This document shows, in pieces, positions 26,522-37,183 of a DNA stretch of 64,000 bases. A program made the translations under genes and the position numbers. The stretch comes from Fructobacillus sp. CRL 2054 (GTDB lineage Bacteria; Bacillota; Bacilli; Lactobacillales; Lactobacillaceae). The DNA lies in contig NZ_JACOFN010000006.1 of the NCBI RefSeq assembly GCF_028764065.1, positions 32,861 through 96,860 of the forward strand, in the 5' to 3' direction. The notes beneath the pieces were generated by a model. That model was not told the DNA's origin and made no database searches. It worked only from the letters and a program-made list of their open reading frames with translations. The stretch's first letter is position 1. The number at the start of each line of letters is the position of its first letter.

Positions 26522-27382
26522 ATGACCACAGTCTTTATCGACGGCTTGGGCTTTATCGGCGCTAGCCTTGCAGAATTAATGAAAGAGAGTCAGCCCGATG
26601 TTCAAATCATCGCCCATGACCCCAACCCTGAAAACCTTCAGGTAATGATGCAGTCTGGCACCGTTGAAGCATCTGTTGATTTCGATGAAGGTGCCAAACA
26701 GGCCGACTGGATTTTCTTAGCCAGCCCAGTGGCGGTCATCTGCCAACGTTTAGAAGAGCTTGCTAAGCTCGATTTAAAGTCCGGTGCCGTCGTCACCGAC
26801 GTTGGCTCTTCCAAAGTTCAAATTGAAAAGAGTGCCCAGGCATTGATGACAAAGGGTGTCGCCTTCTTGGCTGGGCACCCCATGGCCGGTTCCCACCTCT
26901 CTGGTGCGGCAAATGCCAACCCAGGCCGATTGGTTGATCACACCTACTTCCTGATTCAAGAAAACACGAGTCAGCAAGAGGTCCAAACTTTTGAGGACTT
27001 ACTTTCGGCAGCACGGTTCGACTTTCGAATGGTTGACGCCAAGAGCCACGACCACATCGTGGCCAGCTCTTCCCACCTACCCCATCTACTCGCCTTTGCC
27101 CTCGCCGAAACAGTCGCAAAGGACCAGCGGGAATCCGATGTTAACTGGGGAAAGCCAGCGGCTGGCTTCTTAGATGCCAGCCGAATCGCCAAGGCAGACC
27201 CCACCATGTGGACTAGTATCTTCTTATCAAATCCGAACCAGGTCCTAGCCGAAATTACTGACTTTGAACAAGAAGTACAAAAGTTGAAAAAGTATATCGA
27301 GAACGGTCAGGAAAAAGAACTTTTTGACCAACTAAGTGCAACACAAAAAGATCGCATTCAAATGGAGAAAGAACATGAATAA
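26522..27382 (+). CDS. tyrA: Prephenate dehydrogenase
   Basis: NAD(P)-dependent oxidative decarboxylation of prephenate to 4-hydroxyphenylpyruvate. The Rossmann motif GLGFIGASLAELM starts at residue 9; the substrate region shows GHPMAGSHLSGAANANP and a catalytic-His region SSSHLPHLLAFALAE. The length is 286 residues, without a C-terminal ACT domain, so feedback control by tyrosine at protein level is not expected; control may rest on the RNA attenuator. Its stop overlaps the aroK start by 8 bases. Confidence 0.93.
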   Translation: MTTVFIDGLGFIGASLAELMKESQPDVQIIAHDPNPENLQVMMQSGTVEASVDFDEGAKQADWIFLASPVAVICQRLEELAKLDLKSGAVVTDVGSSKVQIEKSAQALMTKGVAFLAGHPMAGSHLSGAANANPGRLVDHTYFLIQENTSQQEVQTFEDLLSAARFDFRMVDAKSHDHIVASSSHLPHLLAFALAETVAKDQRESDVNWGKPAAGFLDASRIAKADPTMWTSIFLSNPNQVLAEITDFEQEVQKLKKYIENGQEKELFDQLSATQKDRIQMEKEHE

Positions 27383-27887
27383 TCCAATTTTAATCGGCTT
27401 CATGGGCTCCGGTAAAACAACCGTTGGCCGTGAACTTGCCAAACAATTGAACATCCCTTTCTCCGATCTAGACCTTGTCATCGAAGAACGGATCGGTCAT
27501 ACTATCCCCGAATTCTTTTCTAGCCAGGGTGAAGCTGCCTTTCGAAAGATTGAGGCAGACCAATTGATTGCTGAACTTGATAGCGAAAACATTTTAGCTA
27601 CCGGCGGTGGGACAGCCTGCCAGGCCGTTAACCAAGAAATCTTAATCAACCACGACCGTCCGGTTATTTGGTTACAGCCATCCGATGAAACCACCATCGC
27701 CAACCTCTCTGGCGAAGACTGGGATAAGCGGCCCATCTTAGCCGATAAAAGCGTCGATGACCTGATTGCCTTAAAGGAATCTCGTCAGGAAAAGTACGGT
27801 AAGACAGCCGATTTAATTATCAAAGTCGACCAGAAAACCCCGGAAGAAATTGCCAAAGAAATTATTGAAGCACTCAAAAACGTCTGA
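27375..27887 (+). CDS. aroK: Shikimate kinase
   Basis: Phosphorylates shikimate at the 3-OH. Walker A GFMGSGKTTVGREL, the DxD motif DLDLVIE, FRKIE and the glycine-rich GGGTAC are all visible; the length is 170 residues from the ATG at 27375, with GGAGAAAG upstream inside tyrA. The lid and adenine-loop positions are typical. Confidence 0.94.
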   Translation: MNNPILIGFMGSGKTTVGRELAKQLNIPFSDLDLVIEERIGHTIPEFFSSQGEAAFRKIEADQLIAELDSENILATGGGTACQAVNQEILINHDRPVIWLQPSDETTIANLSGEDWDKRPILADKSVDDLIALKESRQEKYGKTADLIIKVDQKTPEEIAKEIIEALKNV

Positions 27888-27908
27888 TTAAACAGAAAGG
27901 AATCGTTT

Positions 27909-28454
27909 ATGCCTCTTATCCATACCCTTGGTCCAAAGGAAACCGACTCCAATCTTGCTGCACAAAACCTTCAAGATGGAGACCCTCACTATCAGTCTTA
28001 TGGAATTAAGCTCCACCCAGACTTTGCCTCCATTTACGAAAATCTTGACCAGTATTCAGGCGACTATTTCTTAGTTCCGGTTGGCTACCAAGGACCAGAC
28101 GGCGATACCTGGACTAGCCAACACTACGCCCACTGGCAACAACTTAGTATTCAAAAGACCTGGGCAACGCCGACAATGGAAATGCTCCTCGTCGAAAATA
28201 CTGCTCAGCCAAACGGCCGTGCGGTTAGCCATAAAACAACTAAAACCCTTCTCGAAGATTTCGAAAAAGAGAATACCTTAGAACTCGATATCGACTTCGT
28301 CCCGGCAAAACCATTAGCAGCCGATGCCTTTCTAACTGGTGACTATCAGTACGCCATCTTTAGCCAAAACGCCGAAGAACAGCTACAAGAGAATCAACGT
28401 GTCATCGGTCGTTTCCAACCGGAAATGATTTGGTGTCTATATAAAATTCAATAG
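27909..28454 (+). CDS. Short prephenate-dehydratase-like protein without ACT domain (PDT/BacA-like)
   Basis: A 181-residue protein with a recognisable but divergent PDT-type fold: HTLGPKETDSNLAAQ at the N-terminus matches the TLGPxGTxxxxAA motif, and DYFLVPVGYQGPDG matches the PIENSxxG region with the Glu-Asn-Ser lost. The C-terminal TRF motif reads IGRF, so the threonine needed for aromatising dehydration appears to be missing. Non-aromatising relatives such as BacA (prephenate decarboxylase in bacilysin synthesis) are similarly short and divergent. It could be a divergent dehydratase supplying phenylpyruvate, or a decarboxylase-like or regulatory protein. It is the last gene of the aro operon; no other bac-type genes are seen. 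Confidence 0.6.
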   Translation: MPLIHTLGPKETDSNLAAQNLQDGDPHYQSYGIKLHPDFASIYENLDQYSGDYFLVPVGYQGPDGDTWTSQHYAHWQQLSIQKTWATPTMEMLLVENTAQPNGRAVSHKTTKTLLEDFEKENTLELDIDFVPAKPLAADAFLTGDYQYAIFSQNAEEQLQENQRVIGRFQPEMIWCLYKIQ

Positions 28455-28455
28455 C

Positions 28456-28492
28456 AAAAAAGAGCGGACACAAATGTGTTCGCTCTTTTTTA
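28456..28492. terminator. Bidirectional terminator after the aro operon
   Basis: AGAGCGGACACA pairs with TGTGTTCGCTCT around a short loop, with A and T runs on either side. It serves the aro operon and the converging small membrane-protein gene. Confidence 0.88.
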
Positions 28493-28493
28493 T

Positions 28494-28757
28494 TTACCGT
28501 CTTCTTCTCGCTAGCCAAACCACGACGATGATAATCAGAATCAAACCTGAAAAGCCAAAGAAAGAAGCCAGCTGAGAACCAATGTGCCAACCGATACTCC
28601 AAAAAATGGCACGGGAAATCCAACGCCCAATACTGCTTCCAAAGCCGGAAGAGCGACGGCCGTATGATGAACGGTTCGAGCGTCCTGACGAACGCACTGG
28701 ACGTACTCTAGATACACGTCCGGAACGAAGTAATAGTGTTTGCATGGATGAGAACAT
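28494..28757 (-). CDS. Small Arg/Ser-rich membrane protein, unknown function
   Basis: An 87-residue protein from the ATG at 28757 (GGAG five bases upstream). The N-terminal half is rich in Arg, Ser and Gly (RSGR and RSS motifs); two hydrophobic segments follow (about residues 45-62 and 65-82), ending in ARRRR. I do not recognise the family. The composition fits a small membrane-anchored, nucleic-acid- or lipid-interacting protein, but no function can be assigned. It shares its terminator with the aro operon. Confidence 0.55.
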   Translation of the reverse strand: MFSSMQTLLLRSGRVSRVRPVRSSGRSNRSSYGRRSSGFGSSIGRWISRAIFWSIGWHIGSQLASFFGFSGLILIIIVVVWLARRRR

Positions 28758-28795
28758 TCTTTCTCCAATCAATAAGCTCTGTTTGTATTACTATA

Positions 28796-28825
28796 ACAAA
28801 AAAGTCCGCTCAGTGAGCGGACTTT
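28796..28825 (-). terminator. Terminator of the PfoR-like gene
   Basis: On the minus strand GTCCGCTC (28815-28822) pairs with GAGCGGAC (28804-28811), followed by six U. Confidence 0.85.
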
Positions 28826-28839
28826 TCTTAATTGATTCA

Positions 28840-30018
28840 TTATAGTTCTTGCTTGAAATCTGATGGTTGATACAACTTCAACCATTTTGAGAAGACCAAC
28901 TGTGCCAAAATTCCGGCAACGATTGGAACAATGACCCAAACAATCAAAGCAACGAATGGTGATACAAAGTTATCCATTACAGATGATGGAATAGCAGCAT
29001 CTTTAATCATTGATTGCAATGGTGAAACCATTCCGATGTATCCGAATCCGGCTGTAATGGCCGTTCCTTGCACGTTGAAGAGCGCAACTGGAATACCAGC
29101 AATGGCAGCAGCAAACATGAATGGGAGAAGCGTTACAGGCTTCTTAAAGACAGATGGCATCATTCCCTTCATAGCACCCAAGAAGATGGCGATTGTCGTT
29201 CCCTTCTTATTCACTGACCATGAATTAATGAGCAAAACAATGGTTGTTGCCACAACACCCATGGCGGCGGCACCAGAACCAATACCAGTCAAGTTAATGG
29301 CCAAGGCAATTCCAACCGTTGAAATTGGCGTCACGATAATCACAGCGAAGGCCATGGCAATCAAGATGGCCATTGGTACAGGAGCTAACTTGGTAAATGA
29401 TTCAACCAAGTCACCAATCCAAGTCGTAAACTTTCCGACTGTTGGGGCGATTTCCTTACCAATTAAACCAACACCACCACCAACTAAGATTGGTGACAAG
29501 ATAATGGCAACTGATCCAAACCCACCAAGGTAACGAGCAACCAACCAAGTAACAAAGACAGCCAATGCCGCCACAATCATGGCGTTAATCACATCACCGG
29601 CACCGGCAGCCATGTACATACGCGTTGGCGCTGCAACGACCTTGTGGGTAACAGGATTGACCGTTCCGGCCTTAACCATACCCCAGACAACAGACTTTGA
29701 CGCAACCATTGTTGCCAAGGCAACGACACCTGTATCCAAGACCTTCATCTTGAAGTTCATGGCAACTGACATACCAATTAAGAATGGAATCATTGACGTA
29801 AAGAGCGTCAAGATGGCTGAGAAATCAGCTCCCCAAGCCGTATCACCCATTCCAGAATACTGGATGATGTACTTCATAACAGCTGATGGTAGCACACCAA
29901 TCAAAATTCCCATGGCTGAACCAGAAAGCACCTTAAAGAAAAAATCCTTAATGTGCAAATTTTCTTGTCCAGAGAAAATTTCTAATGGCTGACTTGTTTC
30001 TTTTTTAACTTCAGACAT
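28840..30018 (-). CDS. PTS EIIC_2 / PfoR-like membrane protein
   Basis: A 392-residue polytopic membrane protein with about nine hydrophobic segments and Gly/Ala-rich loops, resembling the PTS_EIIC_2 family (PF13303), to which PfoR-type proteins belong. There is no EIIA or EIIB phosphorylation domain, so it is not a complete PTS. Relatives are often annotated as PfoR regulators with little proof; a transport role is more likely. It follows ldhD copy 1 after 45 bases, with only a weak hairpin (GTCC/GGAC then TTTT) between, so partial co-transcription with D-lactate dehydrogenase is possible. Confidence 0.7.
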   Translation of the reverse strand: MSEVKKETSQPLEIFSGQENLHIKDFFFKVLSGSAMGILIGVLPSAVMKYIIQYSGMGDTAWGADFSAILTLFTSMIPFLIGMSVAMNFKMKVLDTGVVALATMVASKSVVWGMVKAGTVNPVTHKVVAAPTRMYMAAGAGDVINAMIVAALAVFVTWLVARYLGGFGSVAIILSPILVGGGVGLIGKEIAPTVGKFTTWIGDLVESFTKLAPVPMAILIAMAFAVIIVTPISTVGIALAINLTGIGSGAAAMGVVATTIVLLINSWSVNKKGTTIAIFLGAMKGMMPSVFKKPVTLLPFMFAAAIAGIPVALFNVQGTAITAGFGYIGMVSPLQSMIKDAAIPSSVMDNFVSPFVALIVWVIVPIVAGILAQLVFSKWLKLYQPSDFKQEL

Positions 30019-30062
30019 TTTTCTCTCCCTCAGAAAAGTCCGAGATGGACTTTCTTCAAATC

Positions 30063-31326
<1,264 letters not shown>

Positions 31327-31357
31327 AAAAGCCCCAAGTCTAAGACTCGGAGCTTTT
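31327..31357 (-). terminator. Terminator of ldhD copy 2
   Basis: GCTCCGAGTC (31344-31353) pairs with GACTTGGGGC (31331-31340) on the minus strand, followed by TTTTTATT. Copy 1 has no such strong terminator. Confidence 0.85.
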
Positions 31358-31364
31358 TATTATG

Positions 31365-32394
<1,030 letters not shown>

Positions 32395-32396
32395 TC

Positions 32397-32419
32397 ATTA
32401 TACTTCAAACTTTTGAAGT
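32397..32419 (-). promoter_or_regulatory. Promoter -10 and palindrome of ldhD copy 2
   Basis: TATAAT lies at 32397-32402 on the minus strand, and a perfect 8 bp inverted repeat ACTTCAAA/TTTGAAGT (32402-32419) fills the spacer. This may be an operator, for example for a redox- or catabolite-type repressor; the protein is not identifiable. Confidence 0.5.
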
Positions 32420-32435
32420 AAGCTAGATTAGAACC

Positions 32436-33044
32436 TTACTTTTTTAAAGTAATTGGCTTTTCCCCGGCCTTTTCCATGATTCCATCAATCAGTCCGTACT
32501 TTAGTGTTTCTTCTGCTGACATCCAGTAATCACGTTCGGTATCTCGGGCAATCGTCTTCAAATCTTTACCAGAGTTATCTGACAAGATTTGGTTCAACTT
32601 TTGACGAGTCTTCGTCAATTGCTCAGCGATAATGGCCATGTCTGACTGTTGCGTACCACCAGCAGCACCACCCATTGGTTGGTGAATCAGGTATTCAGCG
32701 TTTGGCAACATGAAACGGTGCCCCTTTTCACCAGAAGAAGCAATGATGGTTCCCATTGACGCAGCCAACCCCATCACAATGGTTGTAACCGGTGCCTTGA
32801 TAAAGTTCATCGTATCGGTGATTGATAGTCCTGCAGTCACTGAACCACCAGGTGAATTGATGTACATGGAAATTTCTTTATCTGGGTCTTGTGCTTCCAA
32901 GAAGAGCAATTGGGCAACGATAGAAGTTGCCATGCTATCTTCCACTTCACCTTGAACCAAAATAATTCGGTCCTTCAAAAGTCGTGATGGCAAGTCGTAG
33001 GACTCACGCCCATTTGCAGTTTGTTCAATAACTCCAGGCCACAT
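32436..33044 (-). CDS. clpP: ATP-dependent Clp protease proteolytic subunit
   Basis: A 202-residue serine protease forming the 14-mer of Clp proteases. The catalytic triad is visible: Ser in LAASMGTII (near 98), His in YLIHQPMGG (near 123) and Asp in [11 protein letters not shown] (near 172). [10 protein letters not shown] is the substrate strand region. AAAGGAGATTACT precedes ATG. A likely promoter with TACAAT lies about 40 bases upstream. I see no CtsR operator (GGTCAAA repeats) there. Confidence 0.96.
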   Translation of the reverse strand: MWPGVIEQTANGRESYDLPSRLLKDRIILVQGEVEDSMATSIVAQLLFLEAQDPDKEISMYINSPGGSVTAGLSITDTMNFIKAPVTTIVMGLAASMGTIIASSGEKGHRFMLPNAEYLIHQPMGGAAGGTQQSDMAIIAEQLTKTRQKLNQILSDNSGKDLKTIARDTERDYWMSAEETLKYGLIDGIMEKAGEKPITLKK

Positions 33045-33103
33045 AGTAATCTCCTTTATTCTTCTTTAGTGTTCTATTGTAACGCATAAAAGACTTTTTC
33101 TAA

Positions 33104-33130
33104 ACAAAAAAGGGCTCCCCCCCCTTTTTA
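33104..33130 (-). terminator. Terminator between whiA and clpP
   Basis: AAAAAGGG and CCCTTTTTT pair with a G-rich loop, ending in a U run. Confidence 0.7.
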
Positions 33131-34072
33131 TCATAGTTTATCGGCATCAAAAGTACCGTCTTCAATTTGCTTGGCCAATTCCTTTAGCTTGCGCATTCGG
33201 TGATTAGCCCCGGACTTGGAAATCTCCAAATAATTACCAACTTCGGTCAATGAAGCATCCGGATGTTCCAAGCGTACTCTGGCAAAGTCGGCCAGCTTCG
33301 CTGGCAGTTCATCCAAATCGCCGATTTCCGACTGGATAGTTAAAATCACCTGTACCTGCGCATTAGCGGCATCTGCCACCTTTTGCAGGTTCGCCATATC
33401 GGCATTCATCATCCGATTGGCAGAATTACGCATATCCTTCGCCAAACGAATATCTTCAAAGCGGAGCATCGTTTCCGTCGCGCCAATTAACTTCAAGAAC
33501 TCGACAATCTTGTCTGAACGCTTAATATACAAAACGTAGTGCTTTGAGCGAGCAATCATCTTGACCGGCATCAAAAAGTCATTAATCAGGCCTAGTAACT
33601 GCTCGGCCAGCCCCTCCTGACCAGTCGAAATCTCCAAATGGTAGTTGGACTTTTCAGGTGAGTTCACAGATCCAGCTGCTAGAAAAGCCCCTCGTAAAAA
33701 GGCGGCACGCTTGTCTTCAGTATTTAAAAGCCAGGCTGGAACAGACTGGTCAATTCCAAAGGGATCAACGCCCAAATCATCCAATATCTCTTGCACTTCA
33801 GTGTGTAAAATAACCGTCAACACTTTGTGCTCCGATAAAGCAAATTGTTGCTTAACCGCAACATCCACTTCCGCCTTTGGATAGGACTGGCGAATCAAAG
33901 TATAGATTCGACGGGCAATGGCTGGATTGTCAGTTTGCACGCGAACTTCTTGTTCAAATCCTAGCGTCGTAACACCATTCATTTGTAAAAGTGCAGCTAG
34001 TTCAGGCTTAGCAGCGTCATCTGAAACAATGCGTCCAGTCAATTCTTTTTTTACTTCTGCAGCAAAGGACAT
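33131..34072 (-). CDS. whiA: DNA-binding protein WhiA
   Basis: A 313-residue protein with an N-terminal degenerate LAGLIDADG-type domain and a C-terminal helix-turn-helix (RLEHPDASLTEVGNYLEISKSGANHRMRKL). It affects cell division and chromosome segregation in Firmicutes. I start at the ATG at 34072, seven bases after GGAGG; a TTG two codons earlier is too near the ribosome binding site. It starts two bases after the yvcK stop. Confidence 0.94.
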   Translation of the reverse strand: MSFAAEVKKELTGRIVSDDAAKPELAALLQMNGVTTLGFEQEVRVQTDNPAIARRIYTLIRQSYPKAEVDVAVKQQFALSEHKVLTVILHTEVQEILDDLGVDPFGIDQSVPAWLLNTEDKRAAFLRGAFLAAGSVNSPEKSNYHLEISTGQEGLAEQLLGLINDFLMPVKMIARSKHYVLYIKRSDKIVEFLKLIGATETMLRFEDIRLAKDMRNSANRMMNADMANLQKVADAANAQVQVILTIQSEIGDLDELPAKLADFARVRLEHPDASLTEVGNYLEISKSGANHRMRKLKELAKQIEDGTFDADKL

Positions 34073-34074
34073 TT

Positions 34075-35040
34075 TCAATCCTCCAACAATGACAGCAAGA
34101 CTTTTGCAACCTTTTCACCATCGTGGAAAGCACCAGCATCACGCAGTAATAGGAAGTCCCGTGAAACAACCTGGGCATTCAACTTTTCAATTGCCTCTGG
34201 GTCCTGCTTAACCTGTGTGGAAATTTCGCCCCAGCGTTGGTAATCAACAAAATCATCAGGAACTTCTGTTTGATTAGTCAAAACCGCATCAACCAGGTTT
34301 TTCCCAAGGTGACGGTCCAAGACTTCTAGGTGTTCGGCATCCGTATAGGCGTCCGTTTCACCCTTTTGGGTCATGATGTTTGCAATGTAAACCTGCTTAG
34401 CTGGTGTTACTTGCAAAGCTTCTTTAACACCTGGTACAACGATGTTTGGAAGGATTGAGGTAAAGAGTGATCCTGGTCCATAGACAATCATATCCGCCGA
34501 TAAGATGGCATCAATGGCCTCTGGATTCGCCTCAATTTTTTGATTGTCCTTTGAAGCAGATACCCAAACCGTATCCAAAGCTTGGTGGGCAGCCGTAATC
34601 GCTGCTTCACCAGACAAATGTTCACCTGATAATGTCTTCGCATTCAAAATCAATGGTTCCTTAGCAACTGGATAAACCTGCCCTTTAATTTTAAGGTAGT
34701 GTGACAGCTCACGAATTGCTTCTGAAACATCCCCTGTCATTTCCGTCAAAGCGGCAATCAATAGGTTCCCAACAGCGTGCTTAGCTAAAAAGTCATCGTG
34801 TGTTTGGAAACGGTATTGAAAGAGGTCCAATAACTTCTGATCAGCACTGGACATGGCAACAAGAATGTTTCGAATATCCCCAGGTGGAATAATGTTAACG
34901 TAATCGCGTAGGAGACCAGACGAACCGCCGTCATCAGCTACTGTTACAATGGCCGTTAAATCAACGTCCGCCTTAACCAGTGGCTTAATGATCACAGGTA
35001 ACCCTGACCCACCACCAATCATTACGATTTTTGCAGGCAT
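34075..35040 (-). CDS. yvcK: YvcK/CofD-like gluconeogenesis factor
   Basis: A 321-residue protein of the CofD superfamily that binds UDP-sugars and affects cell shape and growth on gluconeogenic carbon sources in Bacillus. Visible: the IGGGSGLPVIIKPL nucleotide loop at the N-terminus, VADDGGSSGLLRD (near 35-47), PPGDIRNILVAM and GPGSLFTSILPN (near 210). The start ATG at 35040 has GGAAAGGGG upstream. The common neighbour rapZ is absent upstream, where radC lies instead. Confidence 0.93.
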   Translation of the reverse strand: MPAKIVMIGGGSGLPVIIKPLVKADVDLTAIVTVADDGGSSGLLRDYVNIIPPGDIRNILVAMSSADQKLLDLFQYRFQTHDDFLAKHAVGNLLIAALTEMTGDVSEAIRELSHYLKIKGQVYPVAKEPLILNAKTLSGEHLSGEAAITAAHQALDTVWVSASKDNQKIEANPEAIDAILSADMIVYGPGSLFTSILPNIVVPGVKEALQVTPAKQVYIANIMTQKGETDAYTDAEHLEVLDRHLGKNLVDAVLTNQTEVPDDFVDYQRWGEISTQVKQDPEAIEKLNAQVVSRDFLLLRDAGAFHDGEKVAKVLLSLLED

Positions 35041-35137
35041 ACTGTAGCCCCTTTCCAATCTTTCTCTTCCCTTAGTTTACCATTTTTATTGTTCACTCAC
35101 TGCTTAGGAATTCCATTTTAAAGATTATTTTTTTAAA

Positions 35138-35731
35138 TTAATCCCCCTCCTCTTCAACAAAGGACCAATAGGAGGACTTCGTGATAATAAAGGAATCAAT
35201 TAGCGGTAGTCCCAACTGTTTACCCAAGGACTTTAACCGTTTTGTAAAATACCGGTCCGCTTCCGAAGGCAGGACGTTCCCAGAGGGATGATTGTGAGCC
35301 AACATAATTCCATAAGCATTTGCAAGCAAGGCCCGTTGAAAAATTTCACGAGGGGAGGCCGATACTTCAGTTAAAGTACCAACGAAAACCACCTCCCATC
35401 CAATCATATCCAACTGCGTGTTTAAGAGTGCTAAACAAACCTGCTCCTGTTTCAAGTGACCCATCTCTGCTTGTGCAAAACGGCCGAAACTTTCAGAATG
35501 CTTAGCAGAAATCAAGCGGTGTCTTGCATATTGATTCATCTTCTGCCCAGCAAATAGAGCGTGTAATAGCGCCTTATTTACCCTTGGATTCTCTGAGATA
35601 AAATCCTCCTTAGTATCCTGATCCATCTCCAGAAAGTCATAGCCACTGGGAAAGTATAATTCAAAAATATCCGTCTGCTGCCTGGCATCTTCTCCCAGAC
35701 TTTCATAAAAAGAAAAAACCTGATTCTTCAT
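35138..35731 (-). CDS. radC: RadC-like JAMM/MPN domain protein
   Basis: A 197-residue protein of the RadC/DUF2466 family with the complete JAMM metal motif HNHPSGNVLPSEAD near residues 150-163. The real role is unresolved; a DNA repair role was withdrawn for the E. coli protein. Start at the third codon of ATG GTG ATG, six bases after GGAGG. N-terminal helix-hairpin region is weak compared with typical RadC. Confidence 0.88.
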   Translation of the reverse strand: MKNQVFSFYESLGEDARQQTDIFELYFPSGYDFLEMDQDTKEDFISENPRVNKALLHALFAGQKMNQYARHRLISAKHSESFGRFAQAEMGHLKQEQVCLALLNTQLDMIGWEVVFVGTLTEVSASPREIFQRALLANAYGIMLAHNHPSGNVLPSEADRYFTKRLKSLGKQLGLPLIDSFIITKSSYWSFVEEEGD

Positions 35732-35776
35732 CACCATCCTCCTTAGAGAATAGTACGAAAATCAGGTCTTTTTCTT

Positions 35777-37183
35777 TTAAGCTTCGTCTTTTTCTGCCTT
35801 CAATGCATCCGTCATCTTCATGATACGGAGTGACATGGCAGCAGCAATAATCGTTAGAATCAAATCCATGATATAGGTCCAACGGATTCCAAGGGCAGTT
35901 CCATGTGACAAAGAACTGGCATTGTTCTGGAAAACCGAAACGATTGAAGCAGCCAAAGCAATTCCAACGGCGGCAGAATAATTATTTACCGCAGCAAAGA
36001 TGGAATTACCAGCATTGTGGTACTTCCGGTCCATGTTTGAAATGGCATTGGTCATGTTGTTTCCGTTCCAGAAACCAACGCCTAACTGCATGAGTGAAAA
36101 GCCCACGGTTGCAGTCAATACGGTGAGTGGGAGAACGGCCATAAAGGCAACTCCGGAAGTAATTAAGGCTAAGCCAATGTTATTTGGCAAACGCACCCCA
36201 AACCGGTCATACAGATTTCCAGAAATCACCGCCATGAATGCTAATCCAAGAGCACCTGGGAACAAAACTAAACCAGCTACGGATGAACTTTGGTGCAAAA
36301 TCAACTGCAAGCCCATTGGAATAGCATAGTTAAAGGTCAAGTTAACCATCTGCAGAATAAAGGCTGCAAAAACAGAGAGCCGAAACATTGGCTTTGCAAA
36401 CATACTTGGTGAAAGTAATGGTTCCTTCTCGTTTCGAGCGTATAGGTAATAGCCTAACAGTCCAAAGACAAAGGCTGCTAAAGCAATCATGCTTGGTACA
36501 TTCCAAAGGCCATCTGCAGAGAAACGGTCAATGGTAATCAAGCCACCGATGAAAAAGGTTGACAAGAGCAACCAACCAATCAGGTCAAACTTGACCTTCT
36601 TAGTAGGTACCGTTTGCTGAATGGTTGCCCAACCTAGCCCGAGGGCTAGCAATTGCAAAGGAATCACTACCCAAAAGACCATGTGCCAACCAAAGGCATC
36701 CGTTAAAAATCCTCCGAAGGCAGGGCCTAAGGCAGGTGAGAAAGAAACAATCAAAGAGGCTAATCCAACCATCGTTCCACGTCGGTTGGCTGGTACCTGT
36801 TCGAAAATCACGTTGTTCATCAAAGGAAGACCAACACCGGCTCCAACACCTTGCAGGAGTCGTCCAAGAAGAACCATGGGGAACTGATTCGATACCGCAT
36901 CAATTAAAATTCCAACCAGTGAAATGATTCCAGCAGCCATGAACTGGGAACGGTTGTGAAAGCGATCCTTCAGCCAAGATGACATGATAATCACCATCGA
37001 AGTCAGCAAAATAACGCCAGATGTCAGCCACTGAACGGTCGCTGCATCCACGTGCAACTCTTTCATCAACACTGGAAAAGACACGTTCAAGGCCGTTTCC
37101 AACATGATGTCTGTAAAAGCAATAAGTGCAATTGATAAAATACTTAGAATCAATTTTGGACTAAGTGTTTTTTCTTCTGGCAT
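35777..37183 (-). CDS. DHA2-family MFS drug exporter
   Basis: A 468-residue transporter with about 13-14 hydrophobic segments, of the 14-TM DHA2 group (EmrB/QacA type): TALNVSFPVL at the first helix, LLGRLLQGVGAGVGLPLMNNVIFEQVPANRRGTMVGL as motifs near residues 107-140, and PALGPAFGGFL as the antiporter motif C. The substrate is unknown. The start lies 34 bases inside the end of folC, so it is co-translated with folC, an unusual pairing. Confidence 0.85.
   Translation of the reverse strand: MPEEKTLSPKLILSILSIALIAFTDIMLETALNVSFPVLMKELHVDAATVQWLTSGVILLTSMVIIMSSWLKDRFHNRSQFMAAGIISLVGILIDAVSNQFPMVLLGRLLQGVGAGVGLPLMNNVIFEQVPANRRGTMVGLASLIVSFSPALGPAFGGFLTDAFGWHMVFWVVIPLQLLALGLGWATIQQTVPTKKVKFDLIGWLLLSTFFIGGLITIDRFSADGLWNVPSMIALAAFVFGLLGYYLYARNEKEPLLSPSMFAKPMFRLSVFAAFILQMVNLTFNYAIPMGLQLILHQSSSVAGLVLFPGALGLAFMAVISGNLYDRFGVRLPNNIGLALITSGVAFMAVLPLTVLTATVGFSLMQLGVGFWNGNNMTNAISNMDRKYHNAGNSIFAAVNNYSAAVGIALAASIVSVFQNNASSLSHGTALGIRWTYIMDLILTIIAAAMSLRIMKMTDALKAEKDEA

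Noticed and set aside
28840..30018. Annotation of the EIIC_2 protein as a transcription regulator PfoR
   Set aside because: The sequence is an integral membrane protein without any DNA-binding domain; the regulator name comes from old genetic data on distant relatives.
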